Shown: positions 18,525 through 28,657, counted from the stretch's first letter. The stretch: 64,000 nt of DNA from Pelagivirga sediminicola (GCF_003072125.1 NZ_QCYH01000007.1:119287-183286), one strand, 5' to 3'. Numbers and translations: made by a program. Notes: generated from the sequence alone by a model not told the origin.

Positions 18525-21268
18525 ACCTCGCCGCGATAGGTTTCACTGCGCCATGGCTGCTGGTTGCGCTGGTGCTGCTGCCGGTCCTGTGGGTGCTGCT
18601 GCGCGCCGTGCCGCCCGCGCCGATCCGGCGGCGGTTTCCGGGCGTCGCGCTGCTTTTGGGCCTGCGGGACGAGGACAGCGCGGCGGACCGCACGCCCTGG
18701 TGGCTGCTGCTCTTGCGGATGCTGGCGCTGGCGGCGGTGATTGTCGCCATGGCGGGGCCGGTGCTGAACCCGCGCGGCGCCGATGAGGTGCGCAGCACCG
18801 GCAAGCTGCTGGTGCTAATGGATGCCAGCTGGGCCAGCGCGCGCGACTGGGAGGCCGAGCGCGATCTGCTGGATGGCCTTCTGGCCGAGGCGGGGCGCGA
18901 CGGGCGCCCTGTCGCGCTGATGCGGCTGAGCGATCCGCAGCCCCCCGAATTTCAGGCCGCGGACGCGTGGCGCAGCCGCCTTGCGGGGCTGGAGCCGTCC
19001 GCATGGGCACCGCGTGCCGAAATGATGCGCCGGGCCGCCGATCTGCTGGACGGGCAGGCGTTCGACACGCTCTGGCTGTCTGACGGATTGGCGCGTGACG
19101 GGCGCGGCGCGCTGCTGGAGGCGCTGGAGACGGCCGGCGCGGTGCGCGTTCACCAGACCGGGCAGCCGCTGCTGGCGCTGGCGCCGCCTGCGTCCGTGGA
19201 CGGCGCACTGGAGCTGTCGGCGCAGCGCCTTGCGGCGGGGCCTGCGCGCGACATCACGGTGCTGGCGCATGGCCGCGATCCGGCTGGCACGCCGCGCGTT
19301 CTGGCCACGCTGCCGCTGCGGTTTGCGCAGGGCGAGAGGCACGCCACCGGCGCGCTGAACCTGCCCGGAGAGCTGCGCGCGCGCCTGTCGCGCTTCGAGA
19401 TCGCGGGCCAGGGCCACGCGGGCGCCGTCGCGCTGACCGATGACAGCCTGCGGCGGCGCGAGGTCGCGCTGATCGCGGGCCGTGAGGACCGCGAGGGGCT
19501 GGAGCTGCTGTCGCCGCTGCACTTTCTTGAGCGCGCGCTTGAACCCAACGCCGCGCTGATGGGCGGCGCGCTGATGGAGGTGCTGCCCGCGCGGCCCGAT
19601 GTGATCGTGCTGGCCGATGTCGCCACCCTGTCGGAGGGCGAAACCGCCGCCCTGCTGGAATGGACGGACGCGGGCGGCATGCTGCTGCGGTTCGCCGGGC
19701 CGCGTCTGGCCGCGAGTGACATATCGCGCGGCCGCGAGGATCCGCTGATGCCGGTGCGCCTGCGCGCCGGCGGCCGCAGTGTCGGCGGCGCGATGAGCTG
19801 GGGCGCGCCCAAGGTGCTGGCGCCCTTTGCCGAGGACAGCCCCTTTGTCGGCCTTGCAATTCCCGATGACGTGACGGTCAGCGCGCAGGTCATGGCCCAG
19901 CCCGACCCGACGCTGGCCAGCCGCGTGATCGCGCAGTTGGGCGACGGCACGCCGCTGGTGACGCGCAAGCGTATCGGGCAGGGGCAGGTCGTGCTGTTCC
20001 ACGTCACCGCCAATGCCGAATGGAGCAGCCTGCCCCTGTCCGGCCTTTTCGTGCAGATGCTGGAGCGGCTGGCGATCTCGTCGGGCGCGGCGGCCCCGGT
20101 GGCCGAGGATATGGCAGGTACGACGTGGCAGGCGCTGCAGGTGCTGGACGGGTTCGGCACGCTGCGCGATGCAGGCACGTTGCCGGGCGTCGCGGGCGAG
20201 GCGCTGCTGACCGCGCCGCTTGGCCCCGATCTGCGGCCCGGAATTTATGAGGGCGAGGACCGGCGCATCGCGCGCAGCGTGTTGGGTGCGGAGGATACGC
20301 TGGCGGCCGCACAATGGCCGGAGGGGACCGACATTCAAGGGCTTGAGCGCACCGCCGAGACACCGCTTGCCGGCTGGATCCTGGCCGCCGCGCTGCTGCT
20401 TCTGGGGGGCGATGTTATCGCTTCGCTGGCGCTGTCGGGGCGGCTGATGCCGCTGCGCGCCGCCGCCCTGCTGGCCGGTCTGCTGATGCTGCCCGACCCG
20501 TCCGTCGCACAGGAGCGCGCGCCCGAGCTTCTGGCCGACGAGGTGACGCTGGCGCATGTGCTGACCGGGGAAAAGGCGCTGGACGATCTGGCCCATGCCG
20601 GGCTTCGCGGCCTTGGCGAGACGCTGTTTTATCGCACCACCGTCGAGCCGAGCCCGCCGCGCGGCGTCGATCTGGAGGCTGACGAGCTGGCGTTCTTCCC
20701 GCTGCTGTACTGGCCAGTCACCCCGGCGCAGCCGATACCGTCGGATGCGGCCTATGCCAAGCTGAACGCCTATCTGCGCAGTGGCGGGCTGATCCTGTTC
20801 GATACGCGCGATGCGGATATCGCCGGTTTCAGCGCCTCGTCAGAGAACGGCGCGCGCCTGCAACGGCTGGCCGCGCCGCTGGATATCCCCCCGCTGGAGC
20901 CTGTGCCCAGCGATCATGTGCTGACGCGTGCCTTCTACCTCTTGCAGGATTTTCCGGGCCGCTATGCGGGGCGCCCCGTCTGGGTCGAGGCGGCGCCGGA
21001 GGGCGCGCGCCAGGCGCCCGGCATGCCGTTTCGCGATCTCAACGACGGCGTGACGCCGGTGGTGATCGGCGGCAATGACTGGGTCGCCGCATGGGCCGTG
21101 GACGAGGTGGGCGCGCCGCTGCGCCCCGTCGGGCGCGGCTATGCGGGCGAGCGGCAGCGCGAGATGGCGCTGCGGTTCGGCGTCAACCTGGTAATGCATG
21201 TGCTGACCGGCAATTACAAATCCGATCAGGTGCATGTGCCCGCCCTTCTGGACAGGCTTGGCCAATGA
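18521..21268 (+). CDS. BatA/DUF4159 membrane protein
   Basis: This 915-residue protein starts with an Aerotolerance/BatA-type N-terminal region: two membrane helices (about residues 8-27 and 63-85) around PIRRRFPGVALLLGL. A long vWA-like and amidotransferase-like periplasmic middle follows. Another helix pair near 617-660 precedes a C-terminal DUF4159 domain (about 685-915; FFPLLYWPVTPAQPIPSDAA, GLILFDTRDADI). It is the third gene of the MoxR operon and shares ATGA overlaps on both sides. It probably forms an inner-membrane complex with its operon partners; the substrate is unknown. Confidence 0.87.
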   Translation: MNLAAIGFTAPWLLVALVLLPVLWVLLRAVPPAPIRRRFPGVALLLGLRDEDSAADRTPWWLLLLRMLALAAVIVAMAGPVLNPRGADEVRSTGKLLVLMDASWASARDWEAERDLLDGLLAEAGRDGRPVALMRLSDPQPPEFQAADAWRSRLAGLEPSAWAPRAEMMRRAADLLDGQAFDTLWLSDGLARDGRGALLEALETAGAVRVHQTGQPLLALAPPASVDGALELSAQRLAAGPARDITVLAHGRDPAGTPRVLATLPLRFAQGERHATGALNLPGELRARLSRFEIAGQGHAGAVALTDDSLRRREVALIAGREDREGLELLSPLHFLERALEPNAALMGGALMEVLPARPDVIVLADVATLSEGETAALLEWTDAGGMLLRFAGPRLAASDISRGREDPLMPVRLRAGGRSVGGAMSWGAPKVLAPFAEDSPFVGLAIPDDVTVSAQVMAQPDPTLASRVIAQLGDGTPLVTRKRIGQGQVVLFHVTANAEWSSLPLSGLFVQMLERLAISSGAAAPVAEDMAGTTWQALQVLDGFGTLRDAGTLPGVAGEALLTAPLGPDLRPGIYEGEDRRIARSVLGAEDTLAAAQWPEGTDIQGLERTAETPLAGWILAAALLLLGGDVIASLALSGRLMPLRAAALLAGLLMLPDPSVAQERAPELLADEVTLAHVLTGEKALDDLAHAGLRGLGETLFYRTTVEPSPPRGVDLEADELAFFPLLYWPVTPAQPIPSDAAYAKLNAYLRSGGLILFDTRDADIAGFSASSENGARLQRLAAPLDIPPLEPVPSDHVLTRAFYLLQDFPGRYAGRPVWVEAAPEGARQAPGMPFRDLNDGVTPVVIGGNDWVAAWAVDEVGAPLRPVGRGYAGERQREMALRFGVNLVMHVLTGNYKSDQVHVPALLDRLGQ

Positions 21269-23310
21269 CGCACGGCATCCTTTTCGACCCGGTCCTGCCG
21301 CTCTGGATCATCGCCTGCCTTGCCGGTGCGTCGCTGGCGCTGGTCGCGCTGGCCGCGTGGCGGGGGCTGTCGGGCTGGGCGCTGCGCGGGCTTGGCGCCG
21401 CGGTCATCCTTGCGGCGCTGATGGGCCCGACGCTCAGCCGCGAGGACCGCGAAGATCTGAGCGACATCGCCATCATCGTCGAGGATACCAGCGCGAGCCA
21501 GCGCCTTGCCGACCGGCCCGGGATGACCGCGCGCGCCGCCGACGATTTGGAGGCGCGGCTGACCGCACGCGGCACCGACGTGCGGCGCGTCGAGGTCGGC
21601 GACGGCGCCGATGACAGCGGCACGCAGCTGATGACCGCGCTGGCCGAGGCATTGGCGACCGAGCCGCAGGGCCGCGTCGCGGGCCTCTTCCTGCTGAGCG
21701 ACGGACGCTTGCACGATCTGGAGCGCGCCCCGCCGCTGCCTGCGCCGCTGCATCTGCTGCACACGGGCCGCAGCGAGGATTGGGACCGCCGCCTGATCGT
21801 CGAAGGCGCGCCGGCCTTCGCGATCCTCGGCGAGGAAATCACCCTGACCCTGCGGATCGAGGATAGCGGCGCCGCCCCCGAGGGCGTGCGCGAGGTGCCG
21901 CTGGACATCTCCATCGACGGCGAGGCGCCGCAACGCTTCAACGTGCCGGTGGACCAGTCCATCGAGCTGCCGCTGGTGCTGCCGCATGGCGGGCGCAACG
22001 TGCTGGAATTCACCACGCCCGAGGCGGCGGGCGAGCTGACCGCGCGCAACAATACCGCCCTTGTGCAGATCAACGGCGTGCGCGACCGGCTGCGCGTGCT
22101 GCTGGTGTCGGGCGAGCCGCATGCGGGCGGGCGCACGTGGCGTAACCTTCTGAAATCGGATAGTTCTGTCGATCTGGTGCACTTCACCATCCTGCGCCCG
22201 CCCGAAAAGCAGGATGGCGTGCCGGTGGAGGAGCTGAGCCTGATTGCCTTCCCCACGCGCGAGCTGTTTCTGGAGAAGATCGACGATTTCGATCTGATCA
22301 TCTTCGACCGCTACAAGCGGCGCGGTATCCTGCCCGCGCTCTATCTGCAAAACGTGGTGGATTACGTGCAGAAGGGGGGCGCGGTCCTCTTCGCCGCAGG
22401 GCCGGATTTTGCCGGGGCGAGCAGCCTTTATCGCTCGCCGCTGGAGGCGATCGTCCCGGCGCGCCCCACCGCCCGCGTCGTGGACGAGGCGTATCGGCCC
22501 AAGGTCACGGAGCTGGGCGAAAAGCATCCGGTGACGGCGGGGCTGGCGCAGATGCATGACGGCGAATGGGGCCGCTGGCTGCGCCAGATCGAGGTAGAGG
22601 CGCCGCAGGGCGATGTGGTGATGTCGGGCGCCGGCGATCGCCCGCTTTTGATGCTGAACCGCGTGGGCGAGGGGCGCGTGTCGCTGCTGGCGTCAGATCA
22701 TGCGTGGCTGTGGAACCGCGGCTACGAGGGGGGCGGGCCGCAGCTGGAGCTGCTGCGCCGCCTTGCCCACTGGATGATGAAGGAACCCGAGCTGGAGGAA
22801 GAGGCACTTTGGGCCGAGGCGACGGGCCAGCGCATGCGCATCATCCGCCGCACGCTGAAGGGCAGCGCCGGGGATGTCACCGTCACCGCGCCCGATGGCA
22901 GCGACGTCGTGCTGCCGCTGGAGGAGGTCGCGCCGGGCCGGTTCGAGGCGCAGTATGACGGCCCGCAGATCGGGCTTTACCGACTGGTCAGCGGCGATCA
23001 GAGCGCTGTCATCGGCCTTGGCCCCGCGGCCCCGGTGGAGTTCGAGCAGACCATCGCCAGCGGCGATGCGCTGGCGCCGCTGATCGAGGGCACGAATGGC
23101 GGCATCCGCGCCATCGAGGACGGCCTGCCCGCCATCCGCGTTGTGCGCGAGGGGCGCCCGGCGGCCGGGCGCGGCTGGCTGGGGATCACGCCGCGCGGCG
23201 CCTACGTGACGCAAAGCGTGACGCAGACGGCGCTGCTGCCGGCATGGCTGGTGCTGATCGTGATCGGCGCGTTGGTGACCGGCGCATGGTTGCGCGAGGG
23301 GCGCCGCTGA
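21265..23310 (+). CDS. large membrane protein, glutamine-amidotransferase-like
   Basis: The 681-residue protein has N-terminal helices (about residues 9-28 and 35-55), a vWA-like segment (DIAIIVEDTSASQRLADRPG), an Ig-like domain and a class-I amidotransferase-like Rossmann domain (VLLVSGEPHAGGRTWRNLL, DLIIFDRYKRRG, YVQKGGAVLFAAGPDF). A single C-terminal membrane helix ends it (about 655-675). The usual amidotransferase catalytic Cys is not evident. It completes the MoxR-DUF58-DUF4159 operon through an ATGA overlap and probably scaffolds the same envelope complex. Confidence 0.83.
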   Translation: MTHGILFDPVLPLWIIACLAGASLALVALAAWRGLSGWALRGLGAAVILAALMGPTLSREDREDLSDIAIIVEDTSASQRLADRPGMTARAADDLEARLTARGTDVRRVEVGDGADDSGTQLMTALAEALATEPQGRVAGLFLLSDGRLHDLERAPPLPAPLHLLHTGRSEDWDRRLIVEGAPAFAILGEEITLTLRIEDSGAAPEGVREVPLDISIDGEAPQRFNVPVDQSIELPLVLPHGGRNVLEFTTPEAAGELTARNNTALVQINGVRDRLRVLLVSGEPHAGGRTWRNLLKSDSSVDLVHFTILRPPEKQDGVPVEELSLIAFPTRELFLEKIDDFDLIIFDRYKRRGILPALYLQNVVDYVQKGGAVLFAAGPDFAGASSLYRSPLEAIVPARPTARVVDEAYRPKVTELGEKHPVTAGLAQMHDGEWGRWLRQIEVEAPQGDVVMSGAGDRPLLMLNRVGEGRVSLLASDHAWLWNRGYEGGGPQLELLRRLAHWMMKEPELEEEALWAEATGQRMRIIRRTLKGSAGDVTVTAPDGSDVVLPLEEVAPGRFEAQYDGPQIGLYRLVSGDQSAVIGLGPAAPVEFEQTIASGDALAPLIEGTNGGIRAIEDGLPAIRVVREGRPAAGRGWLGITPRGAYVTQSVTQTALLPAWLVLIVIGALVTGAWLREGRR

Positions 23311-23413
23311 GGCTGCGCGCGTCGGATGTGTCAGCCTGCGGCGAGAAAATCCGCTTCGGTCAGGATGCGCGCCTTGTCGTCACGCATCCGCACAGCCGCA
23401 ATGGCGCGCTGCG

Positions 23414-23773
23414 TCAAAAGGGAAGGTCGATCGGCGCGGCCGTGTCCGACACATCGCCGGCCGAGCAAAAGGCGCGGACCCGCACCTGCCGCGTGCCGTC
23501 CGGCAGCATCACCTGCCGCAGGCTGCGGGTGAACGGCTGCTCGTCCACATGCGGATGATGCAGCGGCCGCCGGGCCAGGACCGTGCCGCCGGTGCCCAGG
23601 ATTTCCCAACCGTCGGCGTAATGATCCCAGCCGGTATCGGGATGGCGGATCGTCACGCTGAATTTCCAGCCCATGCCGTCACGCGCGATATCGACCCCGG
23701 TGATGCGGGGCGGCTGGGCCGTGGCGGCAGATGGCAAAAGGGCGGCAAGCAGCAGGCACCGAATCGGTTTCAT
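23414..23773 (-). CDS. small secreted hypothetical protein
   Basis: The 119-residue protein has a clear signal peptide (about residues 1-19, cut after SAATA). The small beta-rich domain has IRHPDTGWDHYADGWEILG, HHPHVDEQPFTRSLRQV and one Cys. It is likely periplasmic. I recognise no characterised family. On the same strand a 28-codon frame (TTG start overlapping this stop, ending at 23331) follows; see findings. It is convergent with the Bat-like operon. Confidence 0.75.
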   Translation of the reverse strand: MKPIRCLLLAALLPSAATAQPPRITGVDIARDGMGWKFSVTIRHPDTGWDHYADGWEILGTGGTVLARRPLHHPHVDEQPFTRSLRQVMLPDGTRQVRVRAFCSAGDVSDTAAPIDLPF

Positions 23774-23869
23774 GGCGCCCTTTTACACAGCAGGCAGCGC
23801 GGGCGCACGTCCTGCGGTGTCTTGCCTTGGATGCGGCGGGGGCCTACGCTTCGGGCAGGAGGATGGCCG

Positions 23870-25309
23870 ATGGAAATGCCGGAACCGCGAGCGGACATCA
23901 TCGCGCAGAAGGCGCGCATCGTCGCGCGCCTGACGGATGCGCTGCCGGAGGGCACGATCATCTCCGACGCGGCAGAAACGCGCGCCTATGAATGCGACGC
24001 GCTCAGCGCCTATCGTTGCGCGCCGCTGGCCGTCGCGCTGCCGCGCACGACCGAAGAGGTCGCGACCGTTCTGCGCCTCTGCCACGAGATGCGCGTGCCG
24101 GTTGTGCCGCGCGGGGCGGGCACGTCGCTGGCCGGTGGATCGCTGCCCACCGCCGATTGCGTTGTGCTGGGCGTCGCGCGCCTGAACGAGGTGCTTGAGA
24201 CGGATTTCGCGAACCGGTTCATCCGCGTGGGCGCGGGCCGCACGAACCTGAGCGTGACCGGGGCGGTCGAGGCGGACGGATTTTTCTACGCGCCCGACCC
24301 CAGCAGCCAGCTGGCCTGCGCCATTGCGGGCAATATCGCGATGAATTCGGGCGGCGCGCATTGCCTGAAATACGGCGTGACCACCAACAACCTGCTGGGC
24401 GTGACGCTGGTGACGATGGACGGCACCATTCACAAGATCGGCGGCGCGCATCTGGATGCCGGGGGGCTGGACCTCTTGGCGCTGATCTGCGGCAGCGAGG
24501 GGCAGCTGGGCGTCGTGACCGAGGCGACGTTGCGCATCCTGCCGAAGCCCGAGGGCGCGCGCCCGGTGCTGATCGGCTATGCCAGCTCAGAGGTGGCGGG
24601 CGCCTGCGTGTCCGACATCATCAAGGCGGGCGTCCTGCCCGTCGCGATCGAGTTCATGGACCGCCCCTGCATCGCCGCGACCGAGGCGTTTTCGGGCGCT
24701 GGCTATCCCGATTGCGAGGCGCTGCTGATCGTCGAGGTCGAGGGCAGCCCGGCCGAGATCGACGAGCAGCTGGCGATCATCCTCGACATCGCGCGGCGCC
24801 ATGATCCGGTGGAACTGCGCGAAAGCGCGTCGGAGGAGGAGGCGGCGCGGATCTGGCTGGGGCGCAAATCGGCTTTCGGGGCGATGGGGCAGATGGGCGA
24901 TTACATGTGCCTCGACGGCACGATCCCGGTCAGCGAACTGCCCTTCGTCTTGCGCCGGATCGGCGAGCTGTCGGGCGAATTCGGGCTGAAGGTGGGTAAT
25001 GTGTTTCACGCCGGCGACGGCAACATGCATCCGCTGATCATCTATGACGCCAACACCCCCGGCGAGCAGGAGAAATGCGAGGCGCTGGGGGCCGAGATCC
25101 TCAAGCTGTGCGTCGAGGTGGGCGGATGCCTGACCGGCGAGCATGGGGTGGGCATAGAGAAGCGCGATCTGATGGGCTATCAATATTCGCCCGAGGATCT
25201 GGACATCCAGATGGCTGTGAAGGACGCGTTCGATCCCGGCTGGCTGCTGAACCCGGCAAAGGTGTTTCCGCTGGCAAGCAGCGCCGCGCGGCGGATGGCG
25301 GCGGAATGA
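23870..25309 (+). CDS. glcD: glycolate oxidase subunit GlcD
   Basis: The 479-residue FAD-linked oxidase subunit of glycolate dehydrogenase oxidises glycolate to glyoxylate. The FAD-binding type-4 domain shows VVPRGAGTSLAGGSLPT and ACAIAGNIAMNSGGAHCLKYG. The C-terminal FAD-oxidase domain holds KVGNVFHAGDGNMHPLIIYD and CLTGEHGVGIEKRDL. The ATG at 23870 has AGGAGG six bases upstream. Together with glcE and glcF downstream it forms the membrane-associated three-subunit enzyme; algal glycolate is a plausible marine substrate. Confidence 0.95.
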   Translation: MEMPEPRADIIAQKARIVARLTDALPEGTIISDAAETRAYECDALSAYRCAPLAVALPRTTEEVATVLRLCHEMRVPVVPRGAGTSLAGGSLPTADCVVLGVARLNEVLETDFANRFIRVGAGRTNLSVTGAVEADGFFYAPDPSSQLACAIAGNIAMNSGGAHCLKYGVTTNNLLGVTLVTMDGTIHKIGGAHLDAGGLDLLALICGSEGQLGVVTEATLRILPKPEGARPVLIGYASSEVAGACVSDIIKAGVLPVAIEFMDRPCIAATEAFSGAGYPDCEALLIVEVEGSPAEIDEQLAIILDIARRHDPVELRESASEEEAARIWLGRKSAFGAMGQMGDYMCLDGTIPVSELPFVLRRIGELSGEFGLKVGNVFHAGDGNMHPLIIYDANTPGEQEKCEALGAEILKLCVEVGGCLTGEHGVGIEKRDLMGYQYSPEDLDIQMAVKDAFDPGWLLNPAKVFPLASSAARRMAAE

Positions 25310-25367
25310 CCGCGGGAGCCTGCGCCGGTGGCGGGCGTTTTTGGATATTTGAGGCAAGAAGAAAGTG

Positions 25368-26489
25368 ATGCGCCCGGGCACAGAGCATGAGCTTGCACAG
25401 ATGGTGGCCGGTGCGGCAGGACCGCTGCGCATCATTGGCGGCGGCACGCGCAGCTATGGCGTGGCGCTGGGCGAGGTGCTGTCGACCGCCGGGCTGGGCG
25501 GCGTGACGCTCTACGAGCCGGGGGCGCTGACGCTGGTGGTGCAGGCCGGCACGCCGCTGGCCGAGGTCGAGGCGCTGCTGGCGCGCGAGGGGCAGTGCCT
25601 GCCGTTCGAGCCGATGGACCATCGCGGGCTGCTTGGCACGCAAGGGACGCCGACGATCGGCGGGGTGGTGGCGGCGAATGTGTCGGGGCCGCGGCGGATT
25701 GCGGCGGGGGCCTGCCGCGATTTCCTGCTGGGCGTGCGGTTCGTCGACGGGATGGGCCGCGTTTTGAAAAATGGCGGGCGCGTGATGAAGAACGTCACCG
25801 GCTATGATCTGGTGCGGCTGATGGCGGGCAGTCATGGCACCCTGGGCGTGCTGAGCGAGGTGTCGCTCAAGGTGTTGCCGGTGGCGCGCGCGTCGGCAAC
25901 CCTGGCGCTGGAGGGGCTGGCGCCCGGGCGCGCAGTTGAGGCGCTGGCGCGCGCGCTGGGCTCGCCTTTCGAGGTGTCGGGCGCGGCGCATGTGGCGGCG
26001 GGGCAGGCGCGCACGCTGATCCGGCTGGAGGGGTTCGCCGCCTCGGCCCGGTATCGCGCGGAGCGGCTGTGCCGCCTGCTGGCGGAGTTCGGCGACTGGC
26101 AGGTTCTGCCGGAGGCGGGGGATCTGTGGCGCGGCGTGCGCGACGTATCGGTCTTGGGCGACGGCGATGTCTGGCGCGTGTCGGCGCGCCCGTCGGACGG
26201 CCCGGCGCTGGCCGCGCTTGTGCCGGGCGCGGTGGCCGTCTTTGACTGGGGCGGCGGATTGATCTGGCTGGCGGTGCCGGAGGGCACGGACCTGCGCGCC
26301 GCGCTGGGCGCGTTCGATGGTCACGCGACGCTGATCCGCGGGGCGCCGGACACCAAGGCGCGGCTGGGCGTCTTTGCGCCGCAGGCGGGGCCGCTCGCCG
26401 CGATTGCGGCGGGTCTGCGCGCGCGGTTCGATCCGCGCGGCATCCTGAACCCCGGCCTGATGTCGCCGCCGGAAGAAAGGCCCGCCTGA
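25368..26489 (+). CDS. glcE: glycolate oxidase FAD-binding subunit GlcE
   Basis: The 373-residue FAD-binding subunit shows the type-4 flavin fold with PLRIIGGGTRSYG near the N-terminus, TIGGVVAANVSGPRRI and the GRVMKNVTGYDLVRLMAGS stretch typical of GlcE. It starts at ATG 25368 (an in-frame GTG directly before it is possible) and its TGA overlaps the glcF ATG (TGATG). It works with GlcD and GlcF in glycolate oxidation. Confidence 0.94.
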   Translation: MRPGTEHELAQMVAGAAGPLRIIGGGTRSYGVALGEVLSTAGLGGVTLYEPGALTLVVQAGTPLAEVEALLAREGQCLPFEPMDHRGLLGTQGTPTIGGVVAANVSGPRRIAAGACRDFLLGVRFVDGMGRVLKNGGRVMKNVTGYDLVRLMAGSHGTLGVLSEVSLKVLPVARASATLALEGLAPGRAVEALARALGSPFEVSGAAHVAAGQARTLIRLEGFAASARYRAERLCRLLAEFGDWQVLPEAGDLWRGVRDVSVLGDGDVWRVSARPSDGPALAALVPGAVAVFDWGGGLIWLAVPEGTDLRAALGAFDGHATLIRGAPDTKARLGVFAPQAGPLAAIAAGLRARFDPRGILNPGLMSPPEERPA

Positions 26490-27790
26490 TGCAAACATTC
26501 TTTACGCCCGAGCAACTGGCCGATCCCGATACCGCCCGCTCCAACGAGATCCTGCGCGCCTGCGTGCATTGCGGCTTCTGCACCGCGACCTGTCCGACCT
26601 ATCAGCTCCTCGGCGATGAGCTGGACAGCCCGCGGGGCCGCATCTACCTGATCAAGGACATGCTGGAAAACGACCGTGTGCCGGATGCGAAGACGGTCAA
26701 GCATATCGACCGCTGCCTGTCCTGCCTTGCCTGCATGACGACCTGCCCGTCGGGCGTGCATTACATGCATCTGGTCGATCATGCCCGCGCCTATATCGAA
26801 CAGACCTACAAACGGCCGATGGGCGAGCGCGCGCTGCGCTGGATGCTGGCGCGGATCCTGCCCTATCCGATGCGCTTTCGCGTGGCCCTTCTGGGGGCCA
26901 GGCTCGCGCGCCCCTTTGCGCGGCTGGTGCCCGACGCGCGCCTGCGCGCGATGCTGGACGCGGCGCCGAGGCGCATCCCCCCGGTCAGCCGCAACGACGA
27001 TCCGCAGAGCTTTGCGCCGCGGGGCGCGCGCAGGATGCGTGTCGCGTTAATGACGGGCTGCGCGCAAAAGGCGCTGGACACGGACATCAACGATGCGACC
27101 ATCCGCCTGCTGACCCGGCTGGGCTGCGAAGTGGTGGTGGCACGCGGCGCAGGGTGTTGCGGCGCGCTGGTTCACCATATGGGCAAGGCGGGCGAAAGCC
27201 ACCGGGCCGCCGCCGCCAATGTTCGCGCGTGGAGCGCGGAGATGAATGGCGAGGGGCTGGATGCGATCGTGATCAACACCTCCGGATGCGGCACGACGGT
27301 CAAGGATTATGGCCACATGCTGCGCGGCGATGCCCTGGCTGCGGATGCGGCAAGGGTGTCCTCCCGCGCGATGGACGTGACCGAGTTGCTGGCCCGGCTG
27401 GATCTGCCCGAGGGGGCGCCCAAGGGGCTGCGCGTGGCCTATCACGCCGCCTGTTCGCTGCAGCATGGCCAGCAGATCAAGGGGCTGCCCAAGGATCTGC
27501 TGCGCCGCGCCGGCTTTGACGTGGTCGAGCCTGCGGACAGCCATCTGTGCTGCGGCTCGGCGGGGACATACAGCCTGATGCAGCCCGAAATCTCCGGCCA
27601 GCTGAAGGACCGCAAGATTCGCACGCTGGAGGCGCGCGCGCCGGACGTGATTGCGGCGGGCAATATCGGCTGCATGGTGCAGATCGGCGGCGGAACGGAT
27701 GTGCCGGTGGTGCATACGGTGCAACTGCTGGATTGGGCGACCGGCGGACCTTTGCCGCCCGCGCTGGAGGGCCGTGTGACCGATGCCTAA
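26489..27790 (+). CDS. glcF: glycolate oxidase iron-sulfur subunit GlcF
   Basis: The 433-residue iron-sulfur subunit carries two 4Fe-4S motifs: CVHCGFCTATCP (Cys 25, 28, 31, 35) and CLSCLACMTTCP (Cys 76, 79, 82, 86). Two CCG-type domains follow (GAGCCGALVHHMG and LCCGSAGTYSL). It passes electrons from GlcDE to the respiratory chain. It overlaps glcE and is the last glc gene. The serine protease pair begins 60 bases downstream, without a clear terminator between. Confidence 0.95.
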   Translation: MQTFFTPEQLADPDTARSNEILRACVHCGFCTATCPTYQLLGDELDSPRGRIYLIKDMLENDRVPDAKTVKHIDRCLSCLACMTTCPSGVHYMHLVDHARAYIEQTYKRPMGERALRWMLARILPYPMRFRVALLGARLARPFARLVPDARLRAMLDAAPRRIPPVSRNDDPQSFAPRGARRMRVALMTGCAQKALDTDINDATIRLLTRLGCEVVVARGAGCCGALVHHMGKAGESHRAAAANVRAWSAEMNGEGLDAIVINTSGCGTTVKDYGHMLRGDALAADAARVSSRAMDVTELLARLDLPEGAPKGLRVAYHAACSLQHGQQIKGLPKDLLRRAGFDVVEPADSHLCCGSAGTYSLMQPEISGQLKDRKIRTLEARAPDVIAAGNIGCMVQIGGGTDVPVVHTVQLLDWATGGPLPPALEGRVTDA

Positions 27791-27850
27791 ATTTCGCCTT
27801 AAAGCGTCTGTATCCGCATGGGCACGCCTTCCTGATTTCCGGAGACTTGC

Positions 27851-28657
27851 ATGCTGCGCGCCTTGATTGCGGCCCTGACGCTGGCCCTGTCCGTCACCGC
27901 GCTCAAGGCGCAGGATACGGGGCTGAAGCGGCTGGATACCGGCGATGACGGGCGCGGCTGGGAGGCTGTGGGCAGGCTCGATCTGGCCGGGCGGGGGTTT
28001 TGCACCGGTGCGCTGATCGCGCCCGATCTGGTGCTGACGGCGGCGCATTGCCTTTTTGACAAGGAAACGGGCGCGCGGCTGAGCGATGAGAAGATCGAGT
28101 TTCTCGCCGGTTGGCGCAATGGCCGCGCCTCGGCCTATCGCTGGGTCAGGCGGGCGGTTGTGCATCCCTCCTATGCGTTCGGCGGCGATATCGCGGCCGA
28201 GCGGGTGCGCAATGACGTCGCCCTGCTGGAGCTGCGCCATCCCATTCGCAACGCCCGCGTCGTGCCGTTCGGCACTGACAAGCGCCCCCAGACCGGCCAG
28301 CGCGTCGGCGTTGTGAGCTATGCGCGCGGCCGGTCCGAGGTGCCGTCCTTGCAGGAGGTCTGCGACGTGATGGCCAATCAGGAGGGCGTTCTGGTCATGT
28401 CCTGCGACGTGGATTACGGCAGCTCGGGCGCGCCGATCTTCACGTTCGACGGCGGCGCGCCGCGGGTCGTGTCCGTGGTCTCGGCGATGGCCGAGGTGGA
28501 CGGGCGCAAGGTGTCGCTGGGCACGCAGCTGGAGGTGCCGCTTGAGATGCTGCGCGCCGAGCTGGCGCAGGGTATCGACCGCCGCGCGGGCAGCGGGCCC
28601 TACATGGCCGTGGTCGGGCACGCGCGCGAGACCGGCGCCAAGTTTGCCAAGCCATGA
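27851..28657 (+). CDS. secreted trypsin-like serine protease, copy 1
   Basis: The 268-residue peptidase S1 family protein has a signal peptide ending near residue 20. The triad is visible: His66 in VLTAAHC, Asp122 in RNDVALLEL and Ser192 in YGSSGAPIF (GDSGGP is altered to GSSGAP). Cys51-Cys67 and Cys171-Cys185 could form disulfides. It acts in the periplasm or outside. It ends in an ATGA overlap with a close paralogue that has the same layout and a shared C-terminal GAKFxKP tail. Glu or similar specificity cannot be told. Confidence 0.88.
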   Translation: MLRALIAALTLALSVTALKAQDTGLKRLDTGDDGRGWEAVGRLDLAGRGFCTGALIAPDLVLTAAHCLFDKETGARLSDEKIEFLAGWRNGRASAYRWVRRAVVHPSYAFGGDIAAERVRNDVALLELRHPIRNARVVPFGTDKRPQTGQRVGVVSYARGRSEVPSLQEVCDVMANQEGVLVMSCDVDYGSSGAPIFTFDGGAPRVVSVVSAMAEVDGRKVSLGTQLEVPLEMLRAELAQGIDRRAGSGPYMAVVGHARETGAKFAKP

